Both the position numbers and the translations under genes were made by a program. 54,019 bases of DNA. Source: JAAYJM01 sp964498585. GTDB taxonomy: Bacteria; Bacteroidota; Ignavibacteria; Kapaibacteriales; UBA2268. The notes beneath the pieces were generated by a model that did not search any database, was not told where the DNA came from, and worked only from the letters and a program-made list of their open reading frames with translations. This document shows, in pieces, positions 44,423-53,653 of the stretch; position 1 is the stretch's first letter, and each line of letters starts with the position of its first letter. Location of the stretch: the NCBI GenBank assembly GCA_964498585.1, contig CAZCHH010000018.1:1-54019 (forward strand), given 5' to 3'.

Positions 44423-46504
44423 ATGAAAAAATTAATCCTTTTCTTTTTATTAATTTCAAATCTTTTATATTCTGAAGATTGCGGCTGGGAATGGCAAAGT
44501 CCACTTCCACAAGGCAATTTTTTAACAAGTGTTAGTTATGCAACCAAAGACATTGCTTATACTTGTGGCGATAATGGAACGGTTCTTAAAACAACAGATG
44601 GCGGTGAAAATTGGATACTTCTCAAAACTGGTGTTTATTTTGATTTAAGCCATATATTAGCAATAAACAGCAAAATATGCTTAGCTGTTGGTGCCGATAG
44701 CACTATTGTTAAAACCACAGATGGTGGATTAAGTTGGCAGAGTGTTAGCAGTGGTCTTGATACATCGCTAAATAAAATATTCTTTATTAATTCTAATACT
44801 GGCTGGATTACAAGTTGCAAAGGTGATATAATTAAAACAACTGATGCTGGCAGCAGCTGGTTTCTTCAAAATTCAAATATTTCAAAAGAATTAAATAATC
44901 TTTATTTTCTTAATGAAAATATTGGCTGGGCTGTTAGTTATGAAGGAACTTTAATAAAAACAACAGACGGTGGTGAAAACTGGATAAAACAAGACAGCAT
45001 AACAAATAAAAATTTACATTCAGTATTTTTTTATAATGAAAATATTGGCTGGCTCGGAGGAGACAGATGCTTTATGTTAAAAACAACCGATGGTGGTGAA
45101 AGTTGGTTCGTGCAAACGACTATAGATAATTTTAATTATTTAAAATATATTAAATTCTTTGATGAAAATACCGGCTGGGCTGTTGGCGGAGTAATTTTAA
45201 AGACAACCGATGGTGGCAAAGAATGGCTTGAACAAACAAGTGGAATGTCTTTTTTTTGGGGAGCTTATGGTTGTGATATGTATGATATTAATAACGGAAT
45301 AGTTGTAGGTTCTTCTGGCGATATTAGAAAAACTACAAATGGTGGATTTAGTTGGGTATTAAAAACAAAAAAGGATGTATATGAAAATTCTGGAGTTAGG
45401 TTTATAAATGAGAACATTGGCTGGGTTTGTGGGCAGTATGGAAAATTTCTAAAAACGTCTGATGGTGGCAAGAATTGGCTTGAACAGGATTTCGGTATAG
45501 AAACCTCTTATGGTGTGTATTTTGTTGACTCATTAATAGGATATATTGGAACATCAGCTGGAAAAGTCTTTAAAACAACAAATGGTGGTGATGATTGGTT
45601 AGATACAGAAACTCATTTATCTCCAATTTATTCAATTTATTTTATTAATGATTCAACAGGTTTTGTTTCGTCAAATAATAATATTTATAAAACAACAAAC
45701 AGCGGTGAAAATTGGTCATATAAAATTTATATTGCTGCAAATGATTTTAATTATTTCAGTTTTGTAAATGATAGCGTTGGTTTCGCTCGGGTCGGAATAG
45801 ATACATTGCTTAAAACAACTGATTTCGGTGAAAATTGGAATATTATACATTTAGGAGAAAGTAATACTTATTCTGATATGTGTTTTATTGATGAATATAC
45901 CGGCTGGACTTGTGGCTATGATGGGAATATTTACAAAACTACTGATGGTGGAGGTAATTGGTTTGTTCAATATAGTAATCCTGAACAAATGTTAATTAGT
46001 ATTCATTTTTCAGATTTAAACAATGGTTGGGTTGTAATAGGTAATATTAGTAATTCATTATTGCATACAACTGATGGTGGAGGAAACTGGATTGAAGAAA
46101 ACAGATTGTTCGTAGGAATGGCTACAGATGTGTTTTTTATAAATGAACATACTGGCTGGCTTGTTGGTTCTACAGTACTCGACAATATTGGAATAATTCT
46201 CAAATACTCCTGCACCGAAACCGATGTAGAAGAACCTCTCCCAATTTCAGAAAACAACGTTTTCCAAATCTTTCCCAACCCCGCAACAAACCAAATCACT
46301 CTTTCTATTCCAGAAGAACAAAATATAAACTCAATCTCAATTATCAACTCACTTGGAATGGAAATTAAACGAATTGAACAAACTGAAATACTTGGACAGA
46401 ATAAAATTACTATTTCAATAGAAAATTTGCCAGTTGGTTTATATCATTGCTCTTTTGTAAATCATACTGGAAGAGTAACGAAGAGTTTTGTGGTGATAAG
46501 ATAG
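44423..46504 (+). CDS. Ycf48-type propeller T9SS cargo protein B
   Basis: 693 aa, paralog of 39707-41782 with the same plan: signal peptide MKKLILFFLLISNLLYSE, DCGWEWQSPLPQGN, then about 14 propeller repeats with KTTDGG(E/L/K).W and N(I/T)GW(A/L/V), and a T9SS type A sorting domain. The last ~100 residues are close to those of paralog A (CTETDVEEPLPISENN, FQIFPNPATNQI, SLGMEIKRIEQTE, GLYHCSFVNHTGRVTKSF), and at DNA level the sorting domains stay far more alike than the propellers. The repeats here are more regular than in A. A weak ribosome site (AAAGGTAA) precedes the ATG. Exported, probably surface-bound; partner unknown. Confidence 0.9.
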   Translation: MKKLILFFLLISNLLYSEDCGWEWQSPLPQGNFLTSVSYATKDIAYTCGDNGTVLKTTDGGENWILLKTGVYFDLSHILAINSKICLAVGADSTIVKTTDGGLSWQSVSSGLDTSLNKIFFINSNTGWITSCKGDIIKTTDAGSSWFLQNSNISKELNNLYFLNENIGWAVSYEGTLIKTTDGGENWIKQDSITNKNLHSVFFYNENIGWLGGDRCFMLKTTDGGESWFVQTTIDNFNYLKYIKFFDENTGWAVGGVILKTTDGGKEWLEQTSGMSFFWGAYGCDMYDINNGIVVGSSGDIRKTTNGGFSWVLKTKKDVYENSGVRFINENIGWVCGQYGKFLKTSDGGKNWLEQDFGIETSYGVYFVDSLIGYIGTSAGKVFKTTNGGDDWLDTETHLSPIYSIYFINDSTGFVSSNNNIYKTTNSGENWSYKIYIAANDFNYFSFVNDSVGFARVGIDTLLKTTDFGENWNIIHLGESNTYSDMCFIDEYTGWTCGYDGNIYKTTDGGGNWFVQYSNPEQMLISIHFSDLNNGWVVIGNISNSLLHTTDGGGNWIEENRLFVGMATDVFFINEHTGWLVGSTVLDNIGIILKYSCTETDVEEPLPISENNVFQIFPNPATNQITLSIPEEQNINSISIINSLGMEIKRIEQTEILGQNKITISIENLPVGLYHCSFVNHTGRVTKSFVVIR

Positions 46505-46517
46505 ATAAATATTAACT

Positions 46518-46600
46518 GTAGGAAACAGGCATGCCTGTTTCCTACAAATTCTCAGAACGTTCAAAAAGTTATACTATCATTGGGAAATGATAGCATAACT
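46518..46600. repeat. Two strong hairpins after the propeller gene
   Basis: A perfect 28-bp palindrome at 46518-46545 (half GTAGGAAACAGGCA) and a 15-bp hairpin at 46567-46600 (AGTTATACTATCATT with AATGATAGCATAACT, one G-T mismatch). Neither has a T tract. They belong to the intergenic hairpin family also seen at 39584, 41850, 42071, 33268 and 6433. Confidence 0.7.
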
Positions 46601-46729
46601 TCCTTCTTACCTCAAAATGACATTTTCAAACATTCCCTTTTAAAAAATTTCCTTAATTGCTTATTTTTTAGTAAATTTCTTTTTTATGTAAATCGTCTTT
46701 TATATTTAATTTTAAAATAATAGAAGATT

Positions 46730-47308
46730 ATGAAGAAAATACTCATATTTAATTGCAATCCAAATAAAGAGAGTTTTTCAAGTGAGTTGGCAAAAAAGTA
46801 TTTTGATGGAGCGGTTTCCTCTGGAGCAGATTGCAAACTAATCAATTTGATAGATTTAGAATTTTCACTAAATTTGAAATATGGATATTCAAAACGAATG
46901 GATTTTGAAGAGGATTTGGCATCGGTGCAAAAAGAAATATTAGATGCCGAGCATTTGGTCTTTGTTTATCCGAATTGGTGGGGGACTTTTCCAGCACTGT
47001 TAAAAGGATTTATTGACCGCGTGCTTCTTCCCGGTTTTGCTTTTAAATACAGGGAAAACTCATTGCTTTGGGATAAACTTCTAATTGGGCGAACTGCCAG
47101 ATTGATTATCACAATGGACACTCCAAAATGGTATTACTATCTGGTTTTCAAGGCACCGGGCGTAAATGCTATAAAAAAAGGAGTTCTGCAATTTTGCGGA
47201 ATCAATCCCGTTAAAACTACTTTATTCGGTCCAGTTAAAACCTCTACAATAGAGAAAAGGAAGAATTGGCTCAATAATGTTTTTGAATTAGGGAAAAAAA
47301 TGAAATAA
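46730..47308 (+). CDS. NAD(P)H quinone reductase-like flavoprotein
   Basis: 192 aa with a flavodoxin-like fold (Flavodoxin_2 family). The FMN/FAD phosphate loop is IFNCNPNKESFS at the N-terminus, and the conserved flavin-contacting segment is VFVYPNWWGTFPALLKGFIDRV followed by LLPGFAFKY. Length and motifs fit two-electron NAD(P)H:quinone or azo/nitro reductases such as the MdaB/YwrO group. The protein is cytosolic. It is the first gene of a tight four-gene run (4-bp gap to the next gene). A functional link with the acyltransferase, glycosyltransferase and transporter that follow is not obvious. Confidence 0.87.
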   Translation: MKKILIFNCNPNKESFSSELAKKYFDGAVSSGADCKLINLIDLEFSLNLKYGYSKRMDFEEDLASVQKEILDAEHLVFVYPNWWGTFPALLKGFIDRVLLPGFAFKYRENSLLWDKLLIGRTARLIITMDTPKWYYYLVFKAPGVNAIKKGVLQFCGINPVKTTLFGPVKTSTIEKRKNWLNNVFELGKKMK

Positions 47309-47312
47309 AATT

Positions 47313-48293
47313 ATGAATAAAAACATTGAAATTATAGAATATAAACCAGAGCATAAAAAACTCTGGGAAGAATTTATTGATAACTCTAATAATGGAACTA
47401 TTTTTCATTATCAAAAATTTTTAGATTATCACACGCCGGGTAAATTTGATTTTACGCATTATTTGTTTTTGAAAAATGATAAGTTAGTTGCCCTGCTTCC
47501 GGGTGGACTAAATCAGAAAAATGAATACTGGTCTCCAGTAGGAGCGAGCTATGGTTCGATTGTAACCAAAGATATTCATTTTGAATTGGCTTTGGAAATT
47601 GTTGATACCTTCATTGATTTTTGCAAGGAAAAGAAAATTAATGATGCGTATTTAATTCCAGCACCACTCATTTACAATATAAATTATTCTCAGCATCTTG
47701 AATACGCAATGCTTTACAGGAAATGCGATTTTGAATTGCACTATATTTCGCATTCGATTGATTTGAAGCATAAAAAGGATTTTTTAAAATACTTCGATAA
47801 AACTTCAAGGAAAGAAATTCATAAAATCTTTAGAGAGAATAAATTATCAATTTGTGAAAGTGATGACTTTGAGAGTTTTAATCAGATTTTGCTCAATAAT
47901 AAGGCAAGACATAACGTAAAGCCGACACATTCTTTAGAAGATATGGTTCGCTTAAAAGAACTATTTCCAAAAGAAATTAAGTTGAATCTTGTTTATTATG
48001 AAGATAAACCTATAGCTGGTTCTCTGCTTTTTGTTTGCAATAAAAAAGTTGTTATTTGCTTTTATAATATGCTTCTTTATGAATATCAGCATTTGAAACC
48101 AATATATTTGATAATGTATGAAACTGTTCGTTGGGCAGTGGAAAATGGCTTTGAATGGGTGGATATTGGAGTTTCACAGGATACATCGGCAGAAGACCCG
48201 ATGACTCCTTCAATTAACTTAATCAATTTTAAAGAGCGTTTCGATTCACGTGGCATTTTGCGTAGTACTTTTCACTTTGATTTTAATAAATAA
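47313..48293 (+). CDS. FemAB/GNAT-like acyltransferase
   Basis: 326 aa, soluble. Two halves each resemble a GNAT fold, as in FemAB-like and similar peptidoglycan or polysaccharide modifying proteins: the N-terminal half has TIFHYQKFLDYH and LVALLPGGLNQKNEYWSPVGASYG, the C-terminal half has LVYYEDKPIAGSLLFVCNKKVVICFYN, LIMYETVRWAVENGFEWVDIGVSQD and NLINFKERFDSRG. Such proteins move aminoacyl or acyl groups onto cell-wall or sugar acceptors. The following GT4 gene overlaps the stop by one base (TAATG), so the two products probably act in one pathway, plausibly decorating a cell-surface glycan. Substrate unknown; the FemAB label is moderate. Confidence 0.72.
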   Translation: MNKNIEIIEYKPEHKKLWEEFIDNSNNGTIFHYQKFLDYHTPGKFDFTHYLFLKNDKLVALLPGGLNQKNEYWSPVGASYGSIVTKDIHFELALEIVDTFIDFCKEKKINDAYLIPAPLIYNINYSQHLEYAMLYRKCDFELHYISHSIDLKHKKDFLKYFDKTSRKEIHKIFRENKLSICESDDFESFNQILLNNKARHNVKPTHSLEDMVRLKELFPKEIKLNLVYYEDKPIAGSLLFVCNKKVVICFYNMLLYEYQHLKPIYLIMYETVRWAVENGFEWVDIGVSQDTSAEDPMTPSINLINFKERFDSRGILRSTFHFDFNK

Positions 48294-49423
48294 TGAAAAA
48301 AATTGAGCATACTTTTGATGTTTGTTTTGTTGCTTTTAGTGAAATCAACACTGATGCGCGGCTTTTGAATATTGCCCGAACCTGCTCTCAACACAACTTT
48401 AAAGTTGGCATAATTGCTATTGGTGAAGCTTCAGACATTCCTCGTTTTGCTGAAGAGAATATAATTTTTTTCCCGGTAAAAAAATCTTATATGAAAAGGG
48501 CTTGGCTGCGCTGGCTAAGTTTTAATTATTATGCAAAAAAATTTCTTAAAACCTGTTCCTGCAAAGTGGTTTTTGCCTCTGATTTTTATTCTCTTTATTT
48601 TGGGCGCAAACTGAAAAAGAAGTATAATTCAAAGTTGATATACGATTCAAGAGAAATATATTCTGCATTAGGTCCCCTTTTCGAAAGTCCTTTAAAGCAA
48701 AGAATTTTAATAAATTTAGAACGTAAATGGTTAAATGATGTAAATCAAATCGTGGTTTCTGCGCCCAAAGATGCTGATTATATCAGAGATTTTTATAAAT
48801 TGAATCATGATTTTGAAGTAATCATGAATTTACCACCCTTCAGGGAAAAAGTAAATTCAAATTTAATAAGAGCAAAATATCACATACCACAGAATAAGAA
48901 CATTTTAATTTATCAAGGAATGCTATTGCCCGGCAGAGGGCTTATTCCTTTGATTAGCTCTTTACCTTTTCTTCCGGATTCATACTTTTATATTTTTGGA
49001 GATGGTCCATTAAAATCACAATTAACCGAGCTTGCTAAATCTTTAAATATAGAAAACAGAGTGATTTTTGCGGGCATTAAAAATTATGATGAATTGCATA
49101 ACTGGACTTGCTCGGCGGACATTGGAATATGCTTTATTGAGCCGATTTCTGTTTCTTATCAATATGCCTTGCCTAATAAACTATTTGAATACTGTATGGC
49201 TGGTATTCCAACTCTTGCATCAAATCTTTTTGCTATTAAAGAAATTATAGATAATAACCCAATAGGGAAAGCAATTCCTTTTGATTCAAGCCCGAGAGAA
49301 ATTGCTATTGCTATTCAGGAAATTTTTTCCAATATTGATTACTACAAAGAACAAGCAGGAATTGCTGCCCCTAAGTATTGCTTTGAAAGTCAAAGCAGCG
49401 CAATTTTATCCCTTTTAAAATAA
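48293..49423 (+). CDS. Family 4 glycosyltransferase
   Basis: 376 aa GT-B protein. The N-terminal Rossmann half starts FDVCFVAFSEINTDARLLNIAR, a common opening for GT4 enzymes, with VVFASDFYSLYFG and LIYDSREIYSALGP. The C-terminal donor half has ILIYQGMLLPGRGL, YIFGDGPLKSQLTELAKSLNIENRVIFAG and the E-x7-E-type motif region PNKLFEYCMAGIPTLASNLFAIKEII, which contacts the nucleotide sugar. The enzyme should transfer a sugar to a lipid-linked or surface glycan at the inner face of the membrane. Donor and acceptor cannot be told. Its ATG overlaps the previous stop and the EamA gene follows after 4 bp. Confidence 0.9.
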   Translation: MKKIEHTFDVCFVAFSEINTDARLLNIARTCSQHNFKVGIIAIGEASDIPRFAEENIIFFPVKKSYMKRAWLRWLSFNYYAKKFLKTCSCKVVFASDFYSLYFGRKLKKKYNSKLIYDSREIYSALGPLFESPLKQRILINLERKWLNDVNQIVVSAPKDADYIRDFYKLNHDFEVIMNLPPFREKVNSNLIRAKYHIPQNKNILIYQGMLLPGRGLIPLISSLPFLPDSYFYIFGDGPLKSQLTELAKSLNIENRVIFAGIKNYDELHNWTCSADIGICFIEPISVSYQYALPNKLFEYCMAGIPTLASNLFAIKEIIDNNPIGKAIPFDSSPREIAIAIQEIFSNIDYYKEQAGIAAPKYCFESQSSAILSLLK

Positions 49424-49427
49424 TTTT

Positions 49428-50285
49428 ATGTATTTACTCATTCTCCTGAATCAGCTTATTGCTTCTCTTACTCATATTATTGCAAAAGATATAACAAGTT
49501 ATACAGAACCAGCATTAGTACTTTTATTTCGGGCATTAGTTGCTTCATCTTGTTTCGGTATATATTTACTTTTCTTCCGAAAAAATAAAGTTCCTTTTAA
49601 AAAAAAAGATATACCAATCCTGCTAATACTTTCAGCAATCAATATTCCTATTAACCAGTTTTTATTTGTTGAATCAGTAAAGCTTACAAGTGCGCCCAAT
49701 GTATCGCTTGCCTATTCTTTATCGCCAGTCTTTGTTTTTATACTTTCTTCATCAATACTGAAAGAAATGCCAACAGCAAAAAAGTTGCTGGGAATTTTAA
49801 TTGCTGTTACCGGAACTATTGTTGTAATTTCACAAAATGGAATTGATTTTGATTCAAAAGGTTTTTTGGGTGATATTTTAGCATTGATTGCAAGTGTTTC
49901 CTGGGCTTTTTATCTTTTATTAGGGAAGAATTTTACAATGAAATATGGTGCAATTTATTCTACTTCCCTTGTTATGATTATAGGAACATTTATATTTATA
50001 CCATTGTTTTTTATAACTGGCAATAGATTTGTTGTTCCAAATCTCACTTTTATAGATTGGTCGAAAATCTTTTATTTAGGAATTGTAACATCAGTAATCA
50101 ATTATGTCGTTAATTATTATGTTTTAAAAAGAATGGAAGCGACTAAACTTTCAATATTTACAAATCTTCAGCCAGTTTTGACAACTGTTTTAGCAATACT
50201 GCTTTTGAACTATAGCTTAAGCCCGGAATTTATTATTGGAAGTATTGGAATAATAGGTGGCGTTTATTTAACACAAAGAGGTTAG
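49428..50285 (+). CDS. EamA-family (DMT superfamily) transporter
   Basis: 285 aa with about ten membrane helices in two homologous EamA halves. The first half contains EPALVLLFRALVASSCFGIYLLF and SVKLTSAPNVSLAYSLSPVFVFILS; the second contains GFLGDILALIASVSWAFYLLLGKNF, SVINYVVNYYVLKRMEATKLSIFTNLQPVLTT and IGSIGIIGGVYLTQRG. The family exports or exchanges metabolites such as amino acids and nucleotide sugars across the inner membrane. As the last gene of an operon with a glycosyltransferase and an acyltransferase it could move a glycan precursor or just a metabolite; sequence does not decide. The run ends at the terminator 50331-50371. Confidence 0.9.
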   Translation: MYLLILLNQLIASLTHIIAKDITSYTEPALVLLFRALVASSCFGIYLLFFRKNKVPFKKKDIPILLILSAINIPINQFLFVESVKLTSAPNVSLAYSLSPVFVFILSSSILKEMPTAKKLLGILIAVTGTIVVISQNGIDFDSKGFLGDILALIASVSWAFYLLLGKNFTMKYGAIYSTSLVMIIGTFIFIPLFFITGNRFVVPNLTFIDWSKIFYLGIVTSVINYVVNYYVLKRMEATKLSIFTNLQPVLTTVLAILLLNYSLSPEFIIGSIGIIGGVYLTQRG

Positions 50286-50330
50286 AGAAGATTTTATATT
50301 TAGATTCTTACAGAATAAAAAGAAAAAAAA

Positions 50331-50371
50331 CAAATTATTGGCAATAATCCTTTTTTATTGCCAATAATTTG
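50331..50371. terminator. Bidirectional terminator between convergent genes
   Basis: 17-bp perfect inverted repeat CAAATTATTGGCAATAA (50331-50347) with 50355-50371, loop TCCTTTT, between convergent genes. A-rich upstream and T-rich downstream sequence lets it serve both the EamA operon and the protease gene. Confidence 0.85.
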
Positions 50372-50389
50372 TATATATTTATTCTTTAT

Positions 50390-53300
50390 TTACCTCTTGT
50401 CTGGGAAAGGAGGTGTGCTTTTTGGAACTTTCAATTTCTTATCGGTTCTCATTTCGTTAAGAATTTCTTCGATTGCCTTGTTTAATTGCTGGTCATTACC
50501 GATATATTCCTGATAAACGTCATTTTCAATTTCAATATCCGGTTCCTGCCCAACACCTTCAAGAATCCAGGTGCCGTCTGCTCCGAAGTTGGCAAATTCG
50601 GGTTTATAAAGATAGCCACCATCAAGGAAAGGATTTGAGCCGCGAATACCAATTACGCCACCCCAGCTTCTCTTGCCAATCAATTTACCTATACCGAGCT
50701 TTTTAAACTGGAATGGGAACAAATCGCCATCAGATGCTGAAAGTTCGTTGATTAAGCAAACAATAGGACCAGTGATTACAGCGTCTGGATTTGTATAGAC
50801 ATACTCCTGATTTCTTGCACCTTTAGCAACAACAAGCTCGCGGCGCAGGCGTTCTATAATCATTGGAGATACGTTTCCACCACCGTTATATCTGTCATCA
50901 ACAATCAATGCTTCTTTTCTTGCCTGTGGGTAAAAATATTTTGCAAATTCGATTAAACCGTTATCAACTCCCATATCAGGTATATGAATATAGCCGACTT
51001 TTCCGCCAGTCTTTTCTTCAACGTATCTGCGGTTATTCTCTACCCAGTTATAATAAATCAGTTTATTTTCATTCTTTATCGTTTTGACTGTATATTCTTT
51101 AGCATCTTTTTCTGAAGGACTGCTACTAATTTTTAAAGAAACATACTGATTTGCCTTGTTTGTCAAAAGTTTAAACGGATTGTTTTCAGCGCTTAAATTC
51201 TGTCCGTCAATTGCAATAAGATAATCACCTTCACTAACGTTAATACCGGGCTCAGTTAAAGGAGAGCGTGTAGCTTCTTCCCAGTTTCTGCCTTCGTAAA
51301 TCTTGGTAATTTTATAAAATCCGCTTTTCTTGTCCAATTCAAAAGTAGCACCGAGCAAACCTATAGGCACTTTATCGACTTCAGGAACCTCGCCACCACC
51401 AACGTAAGCATGACCAATATTTAACTCTGAAACCATTTCGCTTAAAATGTATGTTAAATCGCTTCTATGAACGACATAAGGCACAAGCTGCACATATTTA
51501 TCATACATTCCTTTCCAATCAACTTTGTGCATATCTGGGTCATAGAAGAAATCTCTCATCTGTCGCCAGCTTTCGTCGTAAATTTGCTTCCATTCTGCTT
51601 TGCGGTCGAGTTCAACGTCCATCGTTGACAAATCTAATTTGCCCTTGTCTGCTTTAACTTTATCACCTAAATCAGTAATGAAATAATCTTTTCCGCTTCT
51701 GAAAAGAATTTTCTTGCCGTCTGCTGAAATTTCGATGCCGGTTATATCGCCTACTTCGTTTTCCTTTTTGCTGCTAAAATCGAAGGAGCAAAATGTGGGC
51801 TTCTGTCCGTCAACATTACGGACGTAATAGATTTTAGGACTTTTTGTTGTTGTTAAATTCCAATAATTTCCGGCTTTAACTGGTAATTCAAAAATTCTGC
51901 TAACAATATTTTTAAAATCAATGCTGATGTCAGTTGTTTTTGCTTTATCATCTTTGGGCTTATCGCTCTTGGATTTTTCTTTAGCTGCTTCGTCATCGGT
52001 TTTGGCAGCGGTTTCATCGCTTTCAAAGGCAAATGGGGACTGCACTGTGTCCTGGAGTGTGATTCCATAGATTTTGAACATATTATTGAATGAGAAATTC
52101 CATTCTATTGTGTTGATTGTTGGATTAAATGTTCGGTTTGAAACGAAAAATAAATATATTCCACAATCAGAAAAACGTGGATTTACGCTTGTGAAGTAAT
52201 CGTCAGTTACCTGCTCAATTTTCTTGCTGTCAAGCGAATAAATGAAAATTGCGCTGTTACCGTTTAACAAACCATCAGAGTAGGCGACCCATTTGCTATC
52301 GGGCGACCAGGAATAGTCGCGTATTTCCCATGCTTTCGATTTTACAATTTCGGTAGTTTTCTTTGAATCGACATCAACGTAGTAAAGCGACATAGTTTTG
52401 TCTGAGCAAAGGATTTTTTTGCTGTCTGGCGACCAAAGAATTTCCCATTTATAGTTTTTGCTGTTTTTTGTAAGCTGGGTCAAATCGCTTCCGTCTGGTT
52501 TAACGAGCCAGATTTCGTCTTCGCCGGATTTATCGGAAACGAAAGCAATCCATTTACCATCGGGCGACCAGGTGGCATTTCTATCGTGGGCGCCGGGTGT
52601 TTTTGTTAAATTTCTTATATTGCCTTTTTCTGCGGGAACTGTGAATACATCACCTCTTGCTGAAAACACTGCTCTTTTTGCATCAGGGGCGATGTTATAT
52701 GAAGCAATATTATCTTTTACATTCAAAAAGGATTCTCTTACTAATTGAAAATCTTCTGCTACTTCGATGTTTACCTTTTCATATTTTTCGGTTGCCAAGT
52801 CCATTACGTAGATATTTCCGCCGTTTTCAAATGTAATGAAATCGCCACCGAGTGAGGGAAACTTCACATCGTAATAATCGAATGTTGTTACTTTTTTGCT
52901 TTGTTTGGTCTTTGTATCGTAAACAAAAATATTAATGGTTTTGTCAATATCGGAGCAGTAATAGATTTTATCCTTGTGCCACATTGGAATAAAGTTTTGC
53001 GCTGGATTATCAGTTATTTTTTCATTTTTCTTTGAATTTATATCAAAAATATAGATGTCTTCTGCCTGACCGCCACGGTATCTTTTCCAGGGACGATATT
53101 CACGGAAAATGCGGTTGTAAGCAATTTTCGTTTCATCTTGAGAAAGAGATGCAAAACCGGATTGAATGAAAGGAAATGTTTCCGGCAAGCCGCCATCAAT
53201 TGAAACAAAGTATAATTGACCGCGCCAGGGGTTCCAAGCTTGCTGACGGGAACGGTATAATATTTTTTTGCCATCTTTTGTCCATTGCATAATTGCTTTG

Positions 53301-53653
53301 TCGGGTCCCATTCTTTCAGGTAAACCGGGCATATCCATACTGTAAGTCAAACGTTTGGGAACTCCGCCGGTGCTAGGTATAGTATATATTTCACGATTGC
53401 CATCATATTCTCCTGAAAAAGCAATCAATTTCCCGTCTGGAGAAAAGCGTGGAAAGATTTCAATTCCTTCAGAAGTTGTAATTCTTCTGGCTAAGCCACC
53501 GCTTTTTTCAACAGTGTAAATATCTCCGCCATAGCTAAAAGTAATCAAATTGCCAGATATGTGCGGATAACGCAATAAGCGTGTTTCTTTTGCATCAAGA
53601 TTTTGCAAAATAAAACAGAACAGTAGTAATGATATTATAAAATATTTTTTCAT
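50390..53653 (-). CDS. Tricorn-type protease (S41 family, WD40/beta-propellers + PDZ)
   Basis: 1087 aa from ATG 53653 (a TTG one codon upstream is less likely). Signal peptide MKKYFIISLLLFCFILQNLDA. Residues ~30-330 and ~340-640 are two beta-propellers with TolB/WD40-like strands (PRFSPDGKLIAFSG, TWSPDGKWIAFVSDKSGEDEIW, LWSPDSKKILCSD). A charged linker rich in K, D and E (~560-590) separates them from the catalytic part. A C1-like helical domain follows (WRQMRDFFYDPDMHKVDWKGMYDKY), then His in SELNIGHAYV, a PDZ domain (~850-935, EGDYLIAIDGQNLS), and the S41 core with nucleophile Ser974 in ELSASDGD and a GGNVSP oxyanion loop. The order matches archaeal tricorn and its bacterial exported homologs, which chop oligopeptides. 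Periplasmic location follows from the signal peptide. Confidence 0.92.
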   Translation of the reverse strand: MKKYFIISLLLFCFILQNLDAKETRLLRYPHISGNLITFSYGGDIYTVEKSGGLARRITTSEGIEIFPRFSPDGKLIAFSGEYDGNREIYTIPSTGGVPKRLTYSMDMPGLPERMGPDKAIMQWTKDGKKILYRSRQQAWNPWRGQLYFVSIDGGLPETFPFIQSGFASLSQDETKIAYNRIFREYRPWKRYRGGQAEDIYIFDINSKKNEKITDNPAQNFIPMWHKDKIYYCSDIDKTINIFVYDTKTKQSKKVTTFDYYDVKFPSLGGDFITFENGGNIYVMDLATEKYEKVNIEVAEDFQLVRESFLNVKDNIASYNIAPDAKRAVFSARGDVFTVPAEKGNIRNLTKTPGAHDRNATWSPDGKWIAFVSDKSGEDEIWLVKPDGSDLTQLTKNSKNYKWEILWSPDSKKILCSDKTMSLYYVDVDSKKTTEIVKSKAWEIRDYSWSPDSKWVAYSDGLLNGNSAIFIYSLDSKKIEQVTDDYFTSVNPRFSDCGIYLFFVSNRTFNPTINTIEWNFSFNNMFKIYGITLQDTVQSPFAFESDETAAKTDDEAAKEKSKSDKPKDDKAKTTDISIDFKNIVSRIFELPVKAGNYWNLTTTKSPKIYYVRNVDGQKPTFCSFDFSSKKENEVGDITGIEISADGKKILFRSGKDYFITDLGDKVKADKGKLDLSTMDVELDRKAEWKQIYDESWRQMRDFFYDPDMHKVDWKGMYDKYVQLVPYVVHRSDLTYILSEMVSELNIGHAYVGGGEVPEVDKVPIGLLGATFELDKKSGFYKITKIYEGRNWEEATRSPLTEPGINVSEGDYLIAIDGQNLSAENNPFKLLTNKANQYVSLKISSSPSEKDAKEYTVKTIKNENKLIYYNWVENNRRYVEEKTGGKVGYIHIPDMGVDNGLIEFAKYFYPQARKEALIVDDRYNGGGNVSPMIIERLRRELVVAKGARNQEYVYTNPDAVITGPIVCLINELSASDGDLFPFQFKKLGIGKLIGKRSWGGVIGIRGSNPFLDGGYLYKPEFANFGADGTWILEGVGQEPDIEIENDVYQEYIGNDQQLNKAIEEILNEMRTDKKLKVPKSTPPFPDKR

